Of a stretch of 64,000 nt of DNA, positions 57,675 to 64,000 are shown in pieces (the stretch's first letter is position 1; each line of letters opens with the position of its first letter). The translations under genes and the position numbers were made by a program. The DNA is from Coriobacteriaceae bacterium (lineage in GTDB: Bacteria; Actinomycetota; Coriobacteriia; Coriobacteriales; Coriobacteriaceae). The stretch covers positions 1 through 64,000 of the forward strand of contig CABJBO010000002.1 in the NCBI GenBank assembly GCA_902363875.1, in the 5' to 3' direction. Under the pieces are notes generated by a model. It searched no databases and had not been told where the DNA came from. It worked only from the letters and a program-made list of their open reading frames with translations.

Positions 57675-60116
57675 CTACCCCAGCGAGCGGTTGAGGGAGC
57701 CGAGCTCGTCGTTGCCCATGGTGCGCCACATTTGGAAGATACAACCGCGCGCCAGGAAAAAGAAACCGTTGTCGACCAGTTGCACAGCGGCATCTGCCAG
57801 CTGATTCGTCACGGCGGACACTGGCGGCAGCTCTAGTCCAGCCCTGTGGATGGTCTCGACCGCTTCCTCGAACGTCGGAGGCTCGCTGACGCCCATCTCG
57901 TTCATAAGGCCCTGCATTTCTTCCAGCGCGCTGCTGCCCGACTCCTCGCCGCGCGGCACCAGACGGTAACAAGCCAGCGCCAGGTCGAGCTGATCGCAAT
58001 TCCAATAGGCAAACGCCAAGCGATAGAACAGGTAGCCGATTGCAGAACGATCGCTGGCAATACGTAGGCCGTGGCGCGCCACCTCGATAATCTCGTCAAA
58101 GCGCTCCAGACGCGCAAGCACGTTGATGAGCGCAAAGTGCGACTGCATGGACGAGCGCGCCAGATCGTAAAGATGGCGCACCTCGGGCAGTGCTCGTTCA
58201 AAGTCCTCTTGCTCGGCGTAAAAGCTGCAGATCTCGTGCTGGGCAAAGTACAGCGCATCGGGCGCACGAAGGATTCGCACAGAGCGGTCTTCTTCCAACA
58301 CCGGTAGCACCATGCGCACCAGCTGGTTATCGCAAAACTGCGTTTGAACCGGACCTGTCGCCAAAAGCTCGGCGACGGCGCACTTGGCCTCCAACTCCTC
58401 GACAAGACGGGAAAAGCCTTCAAAAGCACCTGTACGGTCGACTTTTGCCTGCTCGCGCAATTCAACAACACGGGCCACGTATGGGTCGTCGTCCTCTTCC
58501 ATGACCTCCAGCTCGTCAGCCGTATCGGCAAGCAGCAGATCGCGCAGCGCCGGCGGCAGCATGCGATGGTCATCACGCGGACGAGCATGAACCTCCGCCG
58601 GCTCAATCGTCTCCGGAGCGGTTGCCTCATATGCCTCAAGCACACGCTTGCACGGCATATCGTCCATGTCCATGCTCTCAAGATCCTTGGCGACAGGCAC
58701 GCAATCGGCCAGATAGGCCGCGCGCCCAAAGAAATACGTTGCAACAACGCGCTCGCCCTGCTCACTGTCGGGAGCAGCAATCTGCACATAGCAGCGCGTG
58801 ATGCAGGTGCCCGCGGCAAAACACGCTGCTGCAAGCGTGAGCGCCACGCGCGCATCGTGCTCCGCGGCCCAGATCGCACGCGCGTCCTCGTCCAACTCGC
58901 GCCAGGCGTCATCTTGAGCGTCGTATTCACGTTGCGGCATGGCATCAACGACAGACTGCCCAAACCGAACGAGCATGATCCCCTCGGCAACGTTTGCCCG
59001 ATAGGTATAGTCGAGCCGCGTGACCACGTTAAGTGCCTCGACAATACGTGCGAAGCGGGTACGCACATCCCACTCACCGCCCGGCTGACAAGCCACCGTT
59101 CCCGGTTTGGACCACGGGTTGTCGCTCGAGGTTGTATCGAGCAGTCGGGGAACATCGTTGGTCGTCTTGGCGATATGCCACGAATCAAAGAGCGCACAGC
59201 CTTCAAGGCTCGGCGAGGATGCCGCGGGGACCAATCCGGCCCCGATGCGCTCAAGGATGCCGGAGAGGCGGTTGAGACGGCACTCGATGGCAAGCAGCAT
59301 GTCGATCTCGTCCTGGTCCAGCAAGCTGCGATCAAAATTGAGATAGAACAGCTTTGACCGGTCGATGCGCGCTAGGCTCATTTCGGACTTGGCGGCAATG
59401 GTGCGTAGATGGGGCAAGTCGACCTCGCTCATAAGGGCGGCGGCATAACGCTCGATACCGCTCGGATTCTCGGCATGGTCAACGCGGTAAAGCAGCGTCT
59501 CGATAGCATCGGGGAGCGGTGCCGTGTTAAAGCCCAAAAACACCTCGACCGGCTCGGGTAACTTTACGAGCTTGATCTTGTCGACAACGTTTTGCATGTC
59601 CGCATCGAGACCGTCGACGCCCGCCGTGTTCGCAATAGCGCTTTCGGAGTTGGCAAATATCACGTAGCGCAAGAACATCGAGGCCATGAACTCGCCGTAA
59701 GGAAGGGCGCGGGTCGAATTCCATGTCGCGCGGTCGGACTGCTCGCGCATGGGGCCTTCGGGAGAGCCGGAAGTTTGTGCGCACGCGTGCATTGCACCGT
59801 TGGCTTCCCTTACCATAATCTCACCAATACTGGAATCCGACTCGTCAAGGACCAGTTCCATGTCGGGATCGTTGGGCAGCGGAGCCTCGCTAACGGGACG
59901 GTCCACCTTGTACACCTCACCCGAAACGCTTACGTAGCCCAAAAGCGACACACGACTTTTGCCAACGAATTCGACGACATAACAAGATTCATGCTGATCC
60001 TCGCCAAAGAGTTTCCAGACCACGCCATACGAGCGTCCCGCTGGCTGCTCGGGCATCGCCGGAAAGCGTTTCTTGGGATCGAGAAACCTGAGCTTGTATG
60101 TCGGACGCTCTGCCAC
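57675..60116 (-). CDS. large unrecognised protein with C-terminal helical repeats
   Basis: A soluble protein of 813 residues with a GTG start (AGGGTGATACTTC upstream). I do not recognise a family. The first 60 residues read like a beta-rich domain (YKLRFLDPKKRF, SYGVVWKLFGEDQHESCYVVEF). The middle is acidic with long helices (TIAAKSEMSLARIDRSKLFYL, LDQDEIDMLLAIECRLNRLSG). From about 640 a TPR-like segment appears (EICSFYAEQEDFERALPEV, SHFALINVLARLERFDEI, IGYLFYRLAFAYWNCDQL). There is no signal peptide or membrane helix. It sits between tRNA-Ser and the tRNA-Arg cluster. Confidence 0.8.
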   Translation of the reverse strand: MAERPTYKLRFLDPKKRFPAMPEQPAGRSYGVVWKLFGEDQHESCYVVEFVGKSRVSLLGYVSVSGEVYKVDRPVSEAPLPNDPDMELVLDESDSSIGEIMVREANGAMHACAQTSGSPEGPMREQSDRATWNSTRALPYGEFMASMFLRYVIFANSESAIANTAGVDGLDADMQNVVDKIKLVKLPEPVEVFLGFNTAPLPDAIETLLYRVDHAENPSGIERYAAALMSEVDLPHLRTIAAKSEMSLARIDRSKLFYLNFDRSLLDQDEIDMLLAIECRLNRLSGILERIGAGLVPAASSPSLEGCALFDSWHIAKTTNDVPRLLDTTSSDNPWSKPGTVACQPGGEWDVRTRFARIVEALNVVTRLDYTYRANVAEGIMLVRFGQSVVDAMPQREYDAQDDAWRELDEDARAIWAAEHDARVALTLAAACFAAGTCITRCYVQIAAPDSEQGERVVATYFFGRAAYLADCVPVAKDLESMDMDDMPCKRVLEAYEATAPETIEPAEVHARPRDDHRMLPPALRDLLLADTADELEVMEEDDDPYVARVVELREQAKVDRTGAFEGFSRLVEELEAKCAVAELLATGPVQTQFCDNQLVRMVLPVLEEDRSVRILRAPDALYFAQHEICSFYAEQEDFERALPEVRHLYDLARSSMQSHFALINVLARLERFDEIIEVARHGLRIASDRSAIGYLFYRLAFAYWNCDQLDLALACYRLVPRGEESGSSALEEMQGLMNEMGVSEPPTFEEAVETIHRAGLELPPVSAVTNQLADAAVQLVDNGFFFLARGCIFQMWRTMGNDELGSLNRSLG

Positions 60117-60225
60117 GAAGTATCACCCTGATCGGTCGCTTGAAGAAGGAGTGGTCGCGAATTAGTCGCGACATCTACTCGGAATCTTACACGAGTCGAC
60201 AGGAAATCGTCCGCTTTACGCCCGC

Positions 60226-60293
60226 GCCTCGACCGAGGTTCGAATCCATGCGGTGTTTACGTAAAAGAAAAGCCCCCGTTGCCGGGAGCTTTA
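60226..60293. repeat. 68-bp repeat: T-arm-like fragment plus tRNA terminator, copy 1
   Basis: GCCTCGACCGAGGTTCGAAT then CCATGCGGTG resembles the 3' part of a tRNA on the plus strand; it is followed by the terminator hairpin (AAGCCCCCG / CGGGAGCTT) of the tRNA-Arg at 60302. The unit recurs at 60732-60799 next to another tRNA-Arg. Confidence 0.6.
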
Positions 60294-60301
60294 ATCTCAA
60301 A

Positions 60302-60378
60302 TGGTGCGGCGTATAGGATTCGAACCTATGACGTTCTGATTCGTAGTCAGACCCTCTATCCAGCTGAGGTAACGCCGC
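60302..60378 (-). tRNA. tRNA-Arg (anticodon ACG), copy 1
   Basis: A 77-nt tRNA with CCA encoded. Acceptor GCGGCGT / ACGCCGC, anticodon loop CTACGAA (ACG, read as ICG for CGU/CGC/CGA), T-loop GTTCGAATC. Identical to copies 2 and 3. Confidence 0.96.
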
Positions 60379-60530
60379 AACTTGTTGATTATTATGCACA
60401 GGGACTGAATAATGGTCAAGCATTTTTTCAAAAAAAGTTATCGAATTTGATTTTTAATCATTTGATGCAGTCGATCGACTCGATACTTTCAAACACGGCG
60501 AAAGCAACTCCTCAAGTATGTCGACATATA

Positions 60531-60557
60531 AGAAAAGCCTCCATTACCGGAGGCTTT
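60531..60557 (-). terminator. terminator of tRNA-Arg copy 2
   Basis: AAAGCCTCC pairs with GGAGGCTTT across a short loop, 10 bp beyond the CCA, followed by TCTTAT on the minus strand. Confidence 0.75.
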
Positions 60558-60567
60558 AAAGTTCAGT

Positions 60568-60644
60568 TGGTGCGGCGTATAGGATTCGAACCTATGACGT
60601 TCTGATTCGTAGTCAGACCCTCTATCCAGCTGAGGTAACGCCGC
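60568..60644 (-). tRNA. tRNA-Arg (anticodon ACG), copy 2
   Basis: Same 77-nt sequence as copy 1, 189 bp away, with its own terminator but no T-arm-like fragment after it. Confidence 0.96.
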
Positions 60645-60731
60645 AACGCACGGATTATTATGCACGCGAGCCCCCGATGGGTCAAGCGACAATTAGAAAA
60701 AATTTTACGGAGTGATAATTAAGTTGTTCGT

Positions 60732-60799
60732 GCCTCGACCGAGGTTCGAATCCATGCGGTGTTGCCATAAAAGAAAAGCCCCCGTTGCCGGAGGCTTTC
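60732..60799. repeat. 68-bp repeat: T-arm-like fragment plus tRNA terminator, copy 2
   Basis: Near-identical to 60226-60293, including the AAAAGAAAAGCCCCCGTTG terminator segment. It precedes tRNA-Arg copy 3 in plus-strand order. Confidence 0.6.
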
Positions 60800-60808
60800 A
60801 ATTTCAAT

Positions 60809-60885
60809 TGGTGCGGCGTATAGGATTCGAACCTATGACGTTCTGATTCGTAGTCAGACCCTCTATCCAGCTGAGGTAACGCCGC
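60809..60885 (-). tRNA. tRNA-Arg (anticodon ACG), copy 3
   Basis: Same 77-nt sequence as copies 1 and 2, 164 bp from copy 2. Each copy has its own downstream hairpin, so they are likely separate transcription units or a processed array. Confidence 0.96.
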
Positions 60886-60964
60886 AGCGCAAGACATATA
60901 AAACCACTTTAGTTCGTTAGAGTCAAGCAAAATCTCAAACTTTTTTTGCGCGGGCCGCAATTTG

Positions 60965-61342
60965 TCACGCTGCACCACAAGCATCAGCGCTTCTTGTGCG
61001 ATCGATTGGCTTCTCAATCACATCGAACCCGGCGCCAAGCTCCCCCAAAAGCGAACGCACCCGTTGGGCGCAGTCGTAGTCGGCAAACGAGATACTCAGC
61101 ATGCGCGCCACCTGGTTAGAAGTTCCCACCTCATAAAACCGCTCAAGCGCCACAAGCCCCTCGTGCGTCACAAAGGTCTCGACCACATGCGGCGACTCTT
61201 CATAGCACCATTGCGTCAATGGTCCCTCACTCGTCTGCCGAACCACCAAGCCACCCATACCCGACGGCTCGCACGTTACCAGCAGGTACTCCTCGCCCTC
61301 ATCGCGCTGGAACAAAACAACCCGCTCGTCGAACAGCTCCAT
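60965..61342 (-). CDS. small conserved-looking protein of unknown function
   Basis: A 125-residue soluble protein (MELFDERVVLFQRDEGEEYL at the start). I do not recognise a family. It has alternating beta-strand and helix character (YLLVTCEPSGMGGLVVRQ, HVVETFVTHEGLVALERFY, VARMLSISFADYDCAQRVR). AAGGGG lies upstream of the ATG at 61342; a GTG one codon earlier is also possible. It lies between the tRNA-Arg cluster and serS. Confidence 0.7.
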   Translation of the reverse strand: MELFDERVVLFQRDEGEEYLLVTCEPSGMGGLVVRQTSEGPLTQWCYEESPHVVETFVTHEGLVALERFYEVGTSNQVARMLSISFADYDCAQRVRSLLGELGAGFDVIEKPIDRTRSADACGAA

Positions 61343-61465
61343 CACATCCCCTTTCTCTTGCTCTTAGTTAGCAAAAGCATAGCAGGTAGATGCACGTACA
61401 CAGAACACTTGTTCGTGTGTTTTCTATCGAGCTGTCCACACGGCATGGTATAGCCGTACACAAAA

Positions 61466-61490
61466 AGGGCGCCCCTAAAAGGAGCGCCCT
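61466..61490 (-). terminator. serS terminator
   Basis: AGGGCGC pairs with GCGCCCT, followed by TTTTTGTG on the minus strand, 23 bp beyond the stop. Confidence 0.8.
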
Positions 61491-61513
61491 CGCAAATCCC
61501 CTATGCAGCCAAG

Positions 61514-62797
61514 TTACGCGACCGGCTCGATCTTCTCGAGGCCGCCCATGTAGGGACGCAGAACCTCGGGGATCGTGATGGTGCCGTCAGCGTTCTGGTA
61601 GTTCTCCAGAATGGCTGCCATGGTACGGCCAGCCGGCAGACCGGAACCGTTGAGGGTGTGCAGATAGCGCGAACCCTTGAAGTTCTCGGGGTCGCGATAC
61701 TTGATGTTGGCGCGACGGGCCTGGAAGTCACCGCAGTTGGAGCAGGAGCTGATCTCCTTGTAGGCGTTGTAGCTCGGCAGCCAGACCTCGACGTCGTAGG
61801 TCTGACGGGCAGAGAAGCCCAGGTCGCCGGTGCACAGGCTAATCACGCGATACGGAAGACCCAGCTGCTGCAGCAGGAACTCGGCCTCGGCGGTCATGCT
61901 CTCGAGCTCCTTGTCGGACTCCTCCGGCTTGGCAAACTTGACCATCTCGACCTTGTCGAACTCGTGCTGGCGAATGATGCCGCGGGTATCGCGACCAGCG
62001 GAGCCGGCCTCCTCGCGGAAGCAGGGGGTGAAGGCGGTGTAGCGGCGCGGCAGGGTATCGGCGTCGAGGACCTCACCGGCGTGCAGGTTGGTGAGCACGA
62101 CCTCGGCGGTGGGGATCAGGAAGTTGTCGCCCGAGACGTGATAGGCGTCGTCCTCGAACTTGGGCAGCTGGCCCGTGCCGAACATGGTCTGACGCTTGAC
62201 GACGATGGGCGGCCACCACTCCTTAAAACCACGGCTGGTGTGCGTATCGAGGAAGAAGTTGATGAGGGCGCGCTCAAGACGGGCGCCGGCGCCACCGAGA
62301 ACGGTGAAGCGGCTGCCGGAGAGCTTGTTGCCGCGCTCGAAGTCAAGGATGTCGAGGTCGGTGCCCAGATCCCAGTGCGGCTTAAAGTCGAAGTCGAACT
62401 CGCGCGGGGTGCCCCAACGACGGCGTTCGATGTTCTCGTCCTCGTCCTTGCCGTACGGCGTGGCCTCGCAAGGAATGTTGGGCAGGTGAGCCATGAAGTC
62501 GTACTGCTCCTGCTCGAGGGCGGTGCGGCGCTCGGCCAGACCGTCAATTTTCTCGTTGACGGCGCGCACGGCCTCTTTGGCGGCCTCGGCCTCGTCCTTC
62601 TTGCCCTCCTTCATCAGGGCGCCGATCTTCTTGGACTCGGCATTGCGCGTGGCTTGAAGTTCCTCAACCTCAGTGATGACGGCACGACGCTCGTCGTCGA
62701 GCTCAAAGAACTTCTCGCGATCCCAAGACGTCTGGCGGTTAGCCATGGCGACATCGATGGCATCGGGGTTCTCGCGAACAAACTTGATATCAAGCAT
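61514..62797 (-). CDS. serS: seryl-tRNA synthetase
   Basis: Class II synthetase of 427 residues charging tRNA-Ser and tRNA-Sec. The N-terminal long antiparallel coiled coil (about 25-110, [20 protein letters not shown]) binds the long variable arm of tRNA-Ser, such as the one at 57492. Motif 2 is [24 protein letters not shown] and motif 3 lies in [20 protein letters not shown] chose the ATG at 62797 ([10 protein letters not shown]) because GGAGGATCTA precedes it. Confidence 0.97.
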   Translation of the reverse strand: MLDIKFVRENPDAIDVAMANRQTSWDREKFFELDDERRAVITEVEELQATRNAESKKIGALMKEGKKDEAEAAKEAVRAVNEKIDGLAERRTALEQEQYDFMAHLPNIPCEATPYGKDEDENIERRRWGTPREFDFDFKPHWDLGTDLDILDFERGNKLSGSRFTVLGGAGARLERALINFFLDTHTSRGFKEWWPPIVVKRQTMFGTGQLPKFEDDAYHVSGDNFLIPTAEVVLTNLHAGEVLDADTLPRRYTAFTPCFREEAGSAGRDTRGIIRQHEFDKVEMVKFAKPEESDKELESMTAEAEFLLQQLGLPYRVISLCTGDLGFSARQTYDVEVWLPSYNAYKEISSCSNCGDFQARRANIKYRDPENFKGSRYLHTLNGSGLPAGRTMAAILENYQNADGTITIPEVLRPYMGGLEKIEPVA

Positions 62798-62908
62798 TAG
62801 ATCCTCCGGCGATATACATTCCATTTAGGTTGCAACCTTGTACATGTATGGGCAAGTATATACTTATGAGCGTTTACGACCCAACTCAACTACGCAAGAA
62901 GGCACCCA

Positions 62909-63082
62909 ATGGACGCAGTTTTTTCCTTTTTGTTTGGCACCCGCACCGGTTTTGCCATCCTTTTCGCCGGCGGCATCCTGCTGTTTGCGATTATTGCCTT
63001 TGTAATGGAGAAGCGCACCCATAAGATGTATGTCGACCGCGGCCCCAAGTCCGAGGACGAAGAAGACAGCTTCTGGGACTAA
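62909..63082 (+). CDS. 57-residue single-pass membrane protein
   Basis: A small open frame from ATG to TAA with an AGAAGG ribosome site 6 nt upstream. The product has a central hydrophobic helix (GFAILFAGGILLFAIIAFVM, about residues 14-33) and a charged C-terminal tail (EKRTHKMYVDRG, then SEDEEDSFWD). Topology is probably N-out or N-short with a cytoplasmic acidic tail. It is divergent from serS. I do not recognise a family; codon use looks like that of its neighbours and the acidic end is typical of real small membrane proteins. Confidence 0.65.
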   Translation: MDAVFSFLFGTRTGFAILFAGGILLFAIIAFVMEKRTHKMYVDRGPKSEDEEDSFWD

Positions 63083-63124
63083 CCTGCCAAAAAGGGACAG
63101 GTTTATTTTGGTCGGTTTTATCTG
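63083..63124. repeat. dispersed 42-bp repeat, copy 2
   Basis: Starts 1 bp after the stop codon of the 57-residue gene. It differs from copy 1 (13024-13065) at a single position by eye (GGTTTATTTT versus GGTATATTTT). Confidence 0.75.
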
Positions 63125-63132
63125 GGCAAACG

Positions 63133-63170
63133 CAAGTGCCCCGCAACTGGAATTGAGCCAGTTGCGGGGC
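63133..63170. terminator. bidirectional terminator between the small membrane gene and proC
   Basis: AAGTGCCCCGCAACTGG pairs with CCAGTTGCGGGGCACTT across a short loop. It serves convergent genes on both sides. Confidence 0.8.
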
Positions 63171-63204
63171 ACTTTTCGCTAAAAGGACAAAACCGCAGGA
63201 AAAA

Positions 63205-63247
63205 CCTGCCAACATAAACCTGTCCCTTTTTTGGTCGGTTTTACTGG
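63205..63247. repeat. dispersed repeat, copy 3, with inverted core
   Basis: Flanks CCTGCCAA and TTTGGTCGGTTTTA match copies 1 and 2, but the 16-bp core that reads AAAGGGACAGGTTTAT there is present as its reverse complement, ATAAACCTGTCCCTTT. It overlaps the proC stop codon. Confidence 0.7.
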
Positions 63248-64000
63248 AGGGTTGCGTCGATTGCCTTGACCAGGGCGCTGCGCATGCCGGCGTCCTCGAG
63301 CGCAACGACGCCCTTGATGGTGGCACCACCGGGCGAGCATACGGCATCCTTCATCGCCGCAGGATGCTGGCCAGTTGCAAGCTGCAGCTTTGCCGTACCC
63401 AGCACCATCTGGCTCACAATGCGATAAGCATCCGCACGCGGGATACCGTGCTTGACCGCCGCATCGCCCAGGGCCTCGATTGCCATGGCGACAAACGCCG
63501 GAGCGCAACCACCCACCGTGCCGCCCACAAACAGCAGGCTTGTGTCGAGCTCGACGACAGCGCCAAGCTTACCGAGCAGGTCGAGCACCACAGCACGCTG
63601 CTCGTCGTTAAGCGTCGAAGCCTTCTCGCAGGCGATGACGCCCTCGCCCACCGAAACCGGCGTGTTGGGCACCGTCGAGATATGCGCGACGCCCGGCAGG
63701 ACCTGCTCCCACTTGGCACTGTCCCAGGTCCAGGCAACCGACAGAACGACCTTTTTGGCAAGAGCATCCTTGAGCGGGGCGAATACCTTCTCGATCATGT
63801 ACGGCTTGACCGCAGCGACCACGATATCGGATGCGGCGACAACCTCGGCGGCATCGTGGCAAGCGGCCATCCCGCGCGCCTCACAGCGCTCAACCAGTGC
63901 GTCGTAGCGACCCGCACAGGCGCACATGTCGCTCGCAGCTACACCGGCAGCGATCCAGCCATCGGCCATAGCGCTCGCCATATTGCCAAAACCGACAAAT
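63241..64000 (-). CDS. proC: pyrroline-5-carboxylate reductase, 5' end outside window
   Basis: Reduces 1-pyrroline-5-carboxylate to proline with NAD(P)H. The visible 252 residues begin FVGFGNMASAMADGWIAAG, the Rossmann dinucleotide-binding motif found within the first dozen residues of ProC, so only a few N-terminal codons are missing. Later motifs are VVAAVKPYMIEKV, RVMPNTPVSVGEG-type ISTVPNTPVSVGEGVIA, and the C-terminal dimer signature FVGGTVGGCAPAFVAMAIEALGDAAVKHG and SPGGATIKGVVALEDAGMRSAL. The stop codon lies in repeat copy 3. Confidence 0.93.
   Translation of the reverse strand, partial: FVGFGNMASAMADGWIAAGVAASDMCACAGRYDALVERCEARGMAACHDAAEVVAASDIVVAAVKPYMIEKVFAPLKDALAKKVVLSVAWTWDSAKWEQVLPGVAHISTVPNTPVSVGEGVIACEKASTLNDEQRAVVLDLLGKLGAVVELDTSLLFVGGTVGGCAPAFVAMAIEALGDAAVKHGIPRADAYRIVSQMVLGTAKLQLATGQHPAAMKDAVCSPGGATIKGVVALEDAGMRSALVKAIDATLQ

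Overview
The window reads as chromosomal DNA of a high-GC gut actinobacterium of the class Coriobacteriia, most likely Collinsella or a close relative. This is an inference from gene content (FeoA-FeoA-FeoB with a FeoB-associated Cys-rich protein, PEP carboxylase ending in QNTG, EbgA/EbgC beta-galactosidase, lar genes, VanRS-like regulators) and from base composition; no rRNA is present to confirm it. Most genes lie on the minus strand.

Layout. 1-12632: a pectin/galacturonate catabolic locus. It holds a truncated SGNH esterase, a pectinesterase-esterase fusion, a GH28 polygalacturonase, a GPH-type sugar symporter, UxaA, UxaB, UxaC and a LacI-type regulator. The enzymes have no visible signal peptides, so imported (oligo)galacturonides are probably de-esterified, cut and converted to 2-keto-3-deoxygluconate in the cytoplasm. 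12776-16210: ferrous iron uptake (two FeoA, FeoB, Cys-rich partner). 16298-18431: an HPr-like protein and an amino-acid permease. 18585-23445: ebgAC beta-galactosidase with a divergent LacI regulator. 23751-26430: aspS and serB. 26545-31159: lactate racemase system, with larB-larC-tetR facing an aquaglyceroporin-larA pair. 31576-35959: ppc and hisS. 36263-39960: MFS transporter, M20 amidohydrolase, EamA exporter. 40161-45140: two adjacent YhgE/Pip membrane proteins. 45636-50467: htpG, a GNAT acetyltransferase and a capsule-type chain-length/tyrosine-kinase/phosphatase trio. 50663-57360: two two-component systems around a lone pstB, then a PBP5-type D,D-carboxypeptidase. 57492-60885: tRNA-Ser(GCU), a large unrecognised protein and three identical tRNA-Arg(ACG) genes. 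60965-64000: a small unknown protein, serS, a 57-residue membrane protein and the 3' part of proC.

The most unusual content is non-coding. A 28-bp element is shared by the promoters of the transporter, uxaC and ebgA, always just upstream of a -35 box buried in a LacI-type operator; it looks like the site of a common activator. A hairpin array follows the ebg regulator with an exact 62-bp period and arms that change sequence but stay complementary. Two nested-stem elements, beyond the aquaporin and ppc genes, share a core and show compensatory changes. There are also two roughly 200-bp elements with 25-bp terminal inverted repeats, a dispersed repeat whose core is inverted in one copy, and T-arm-like tRNA fragments facing the tRNA genes. 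No CRISPR array, prophage or complete insertion sequence is visible.
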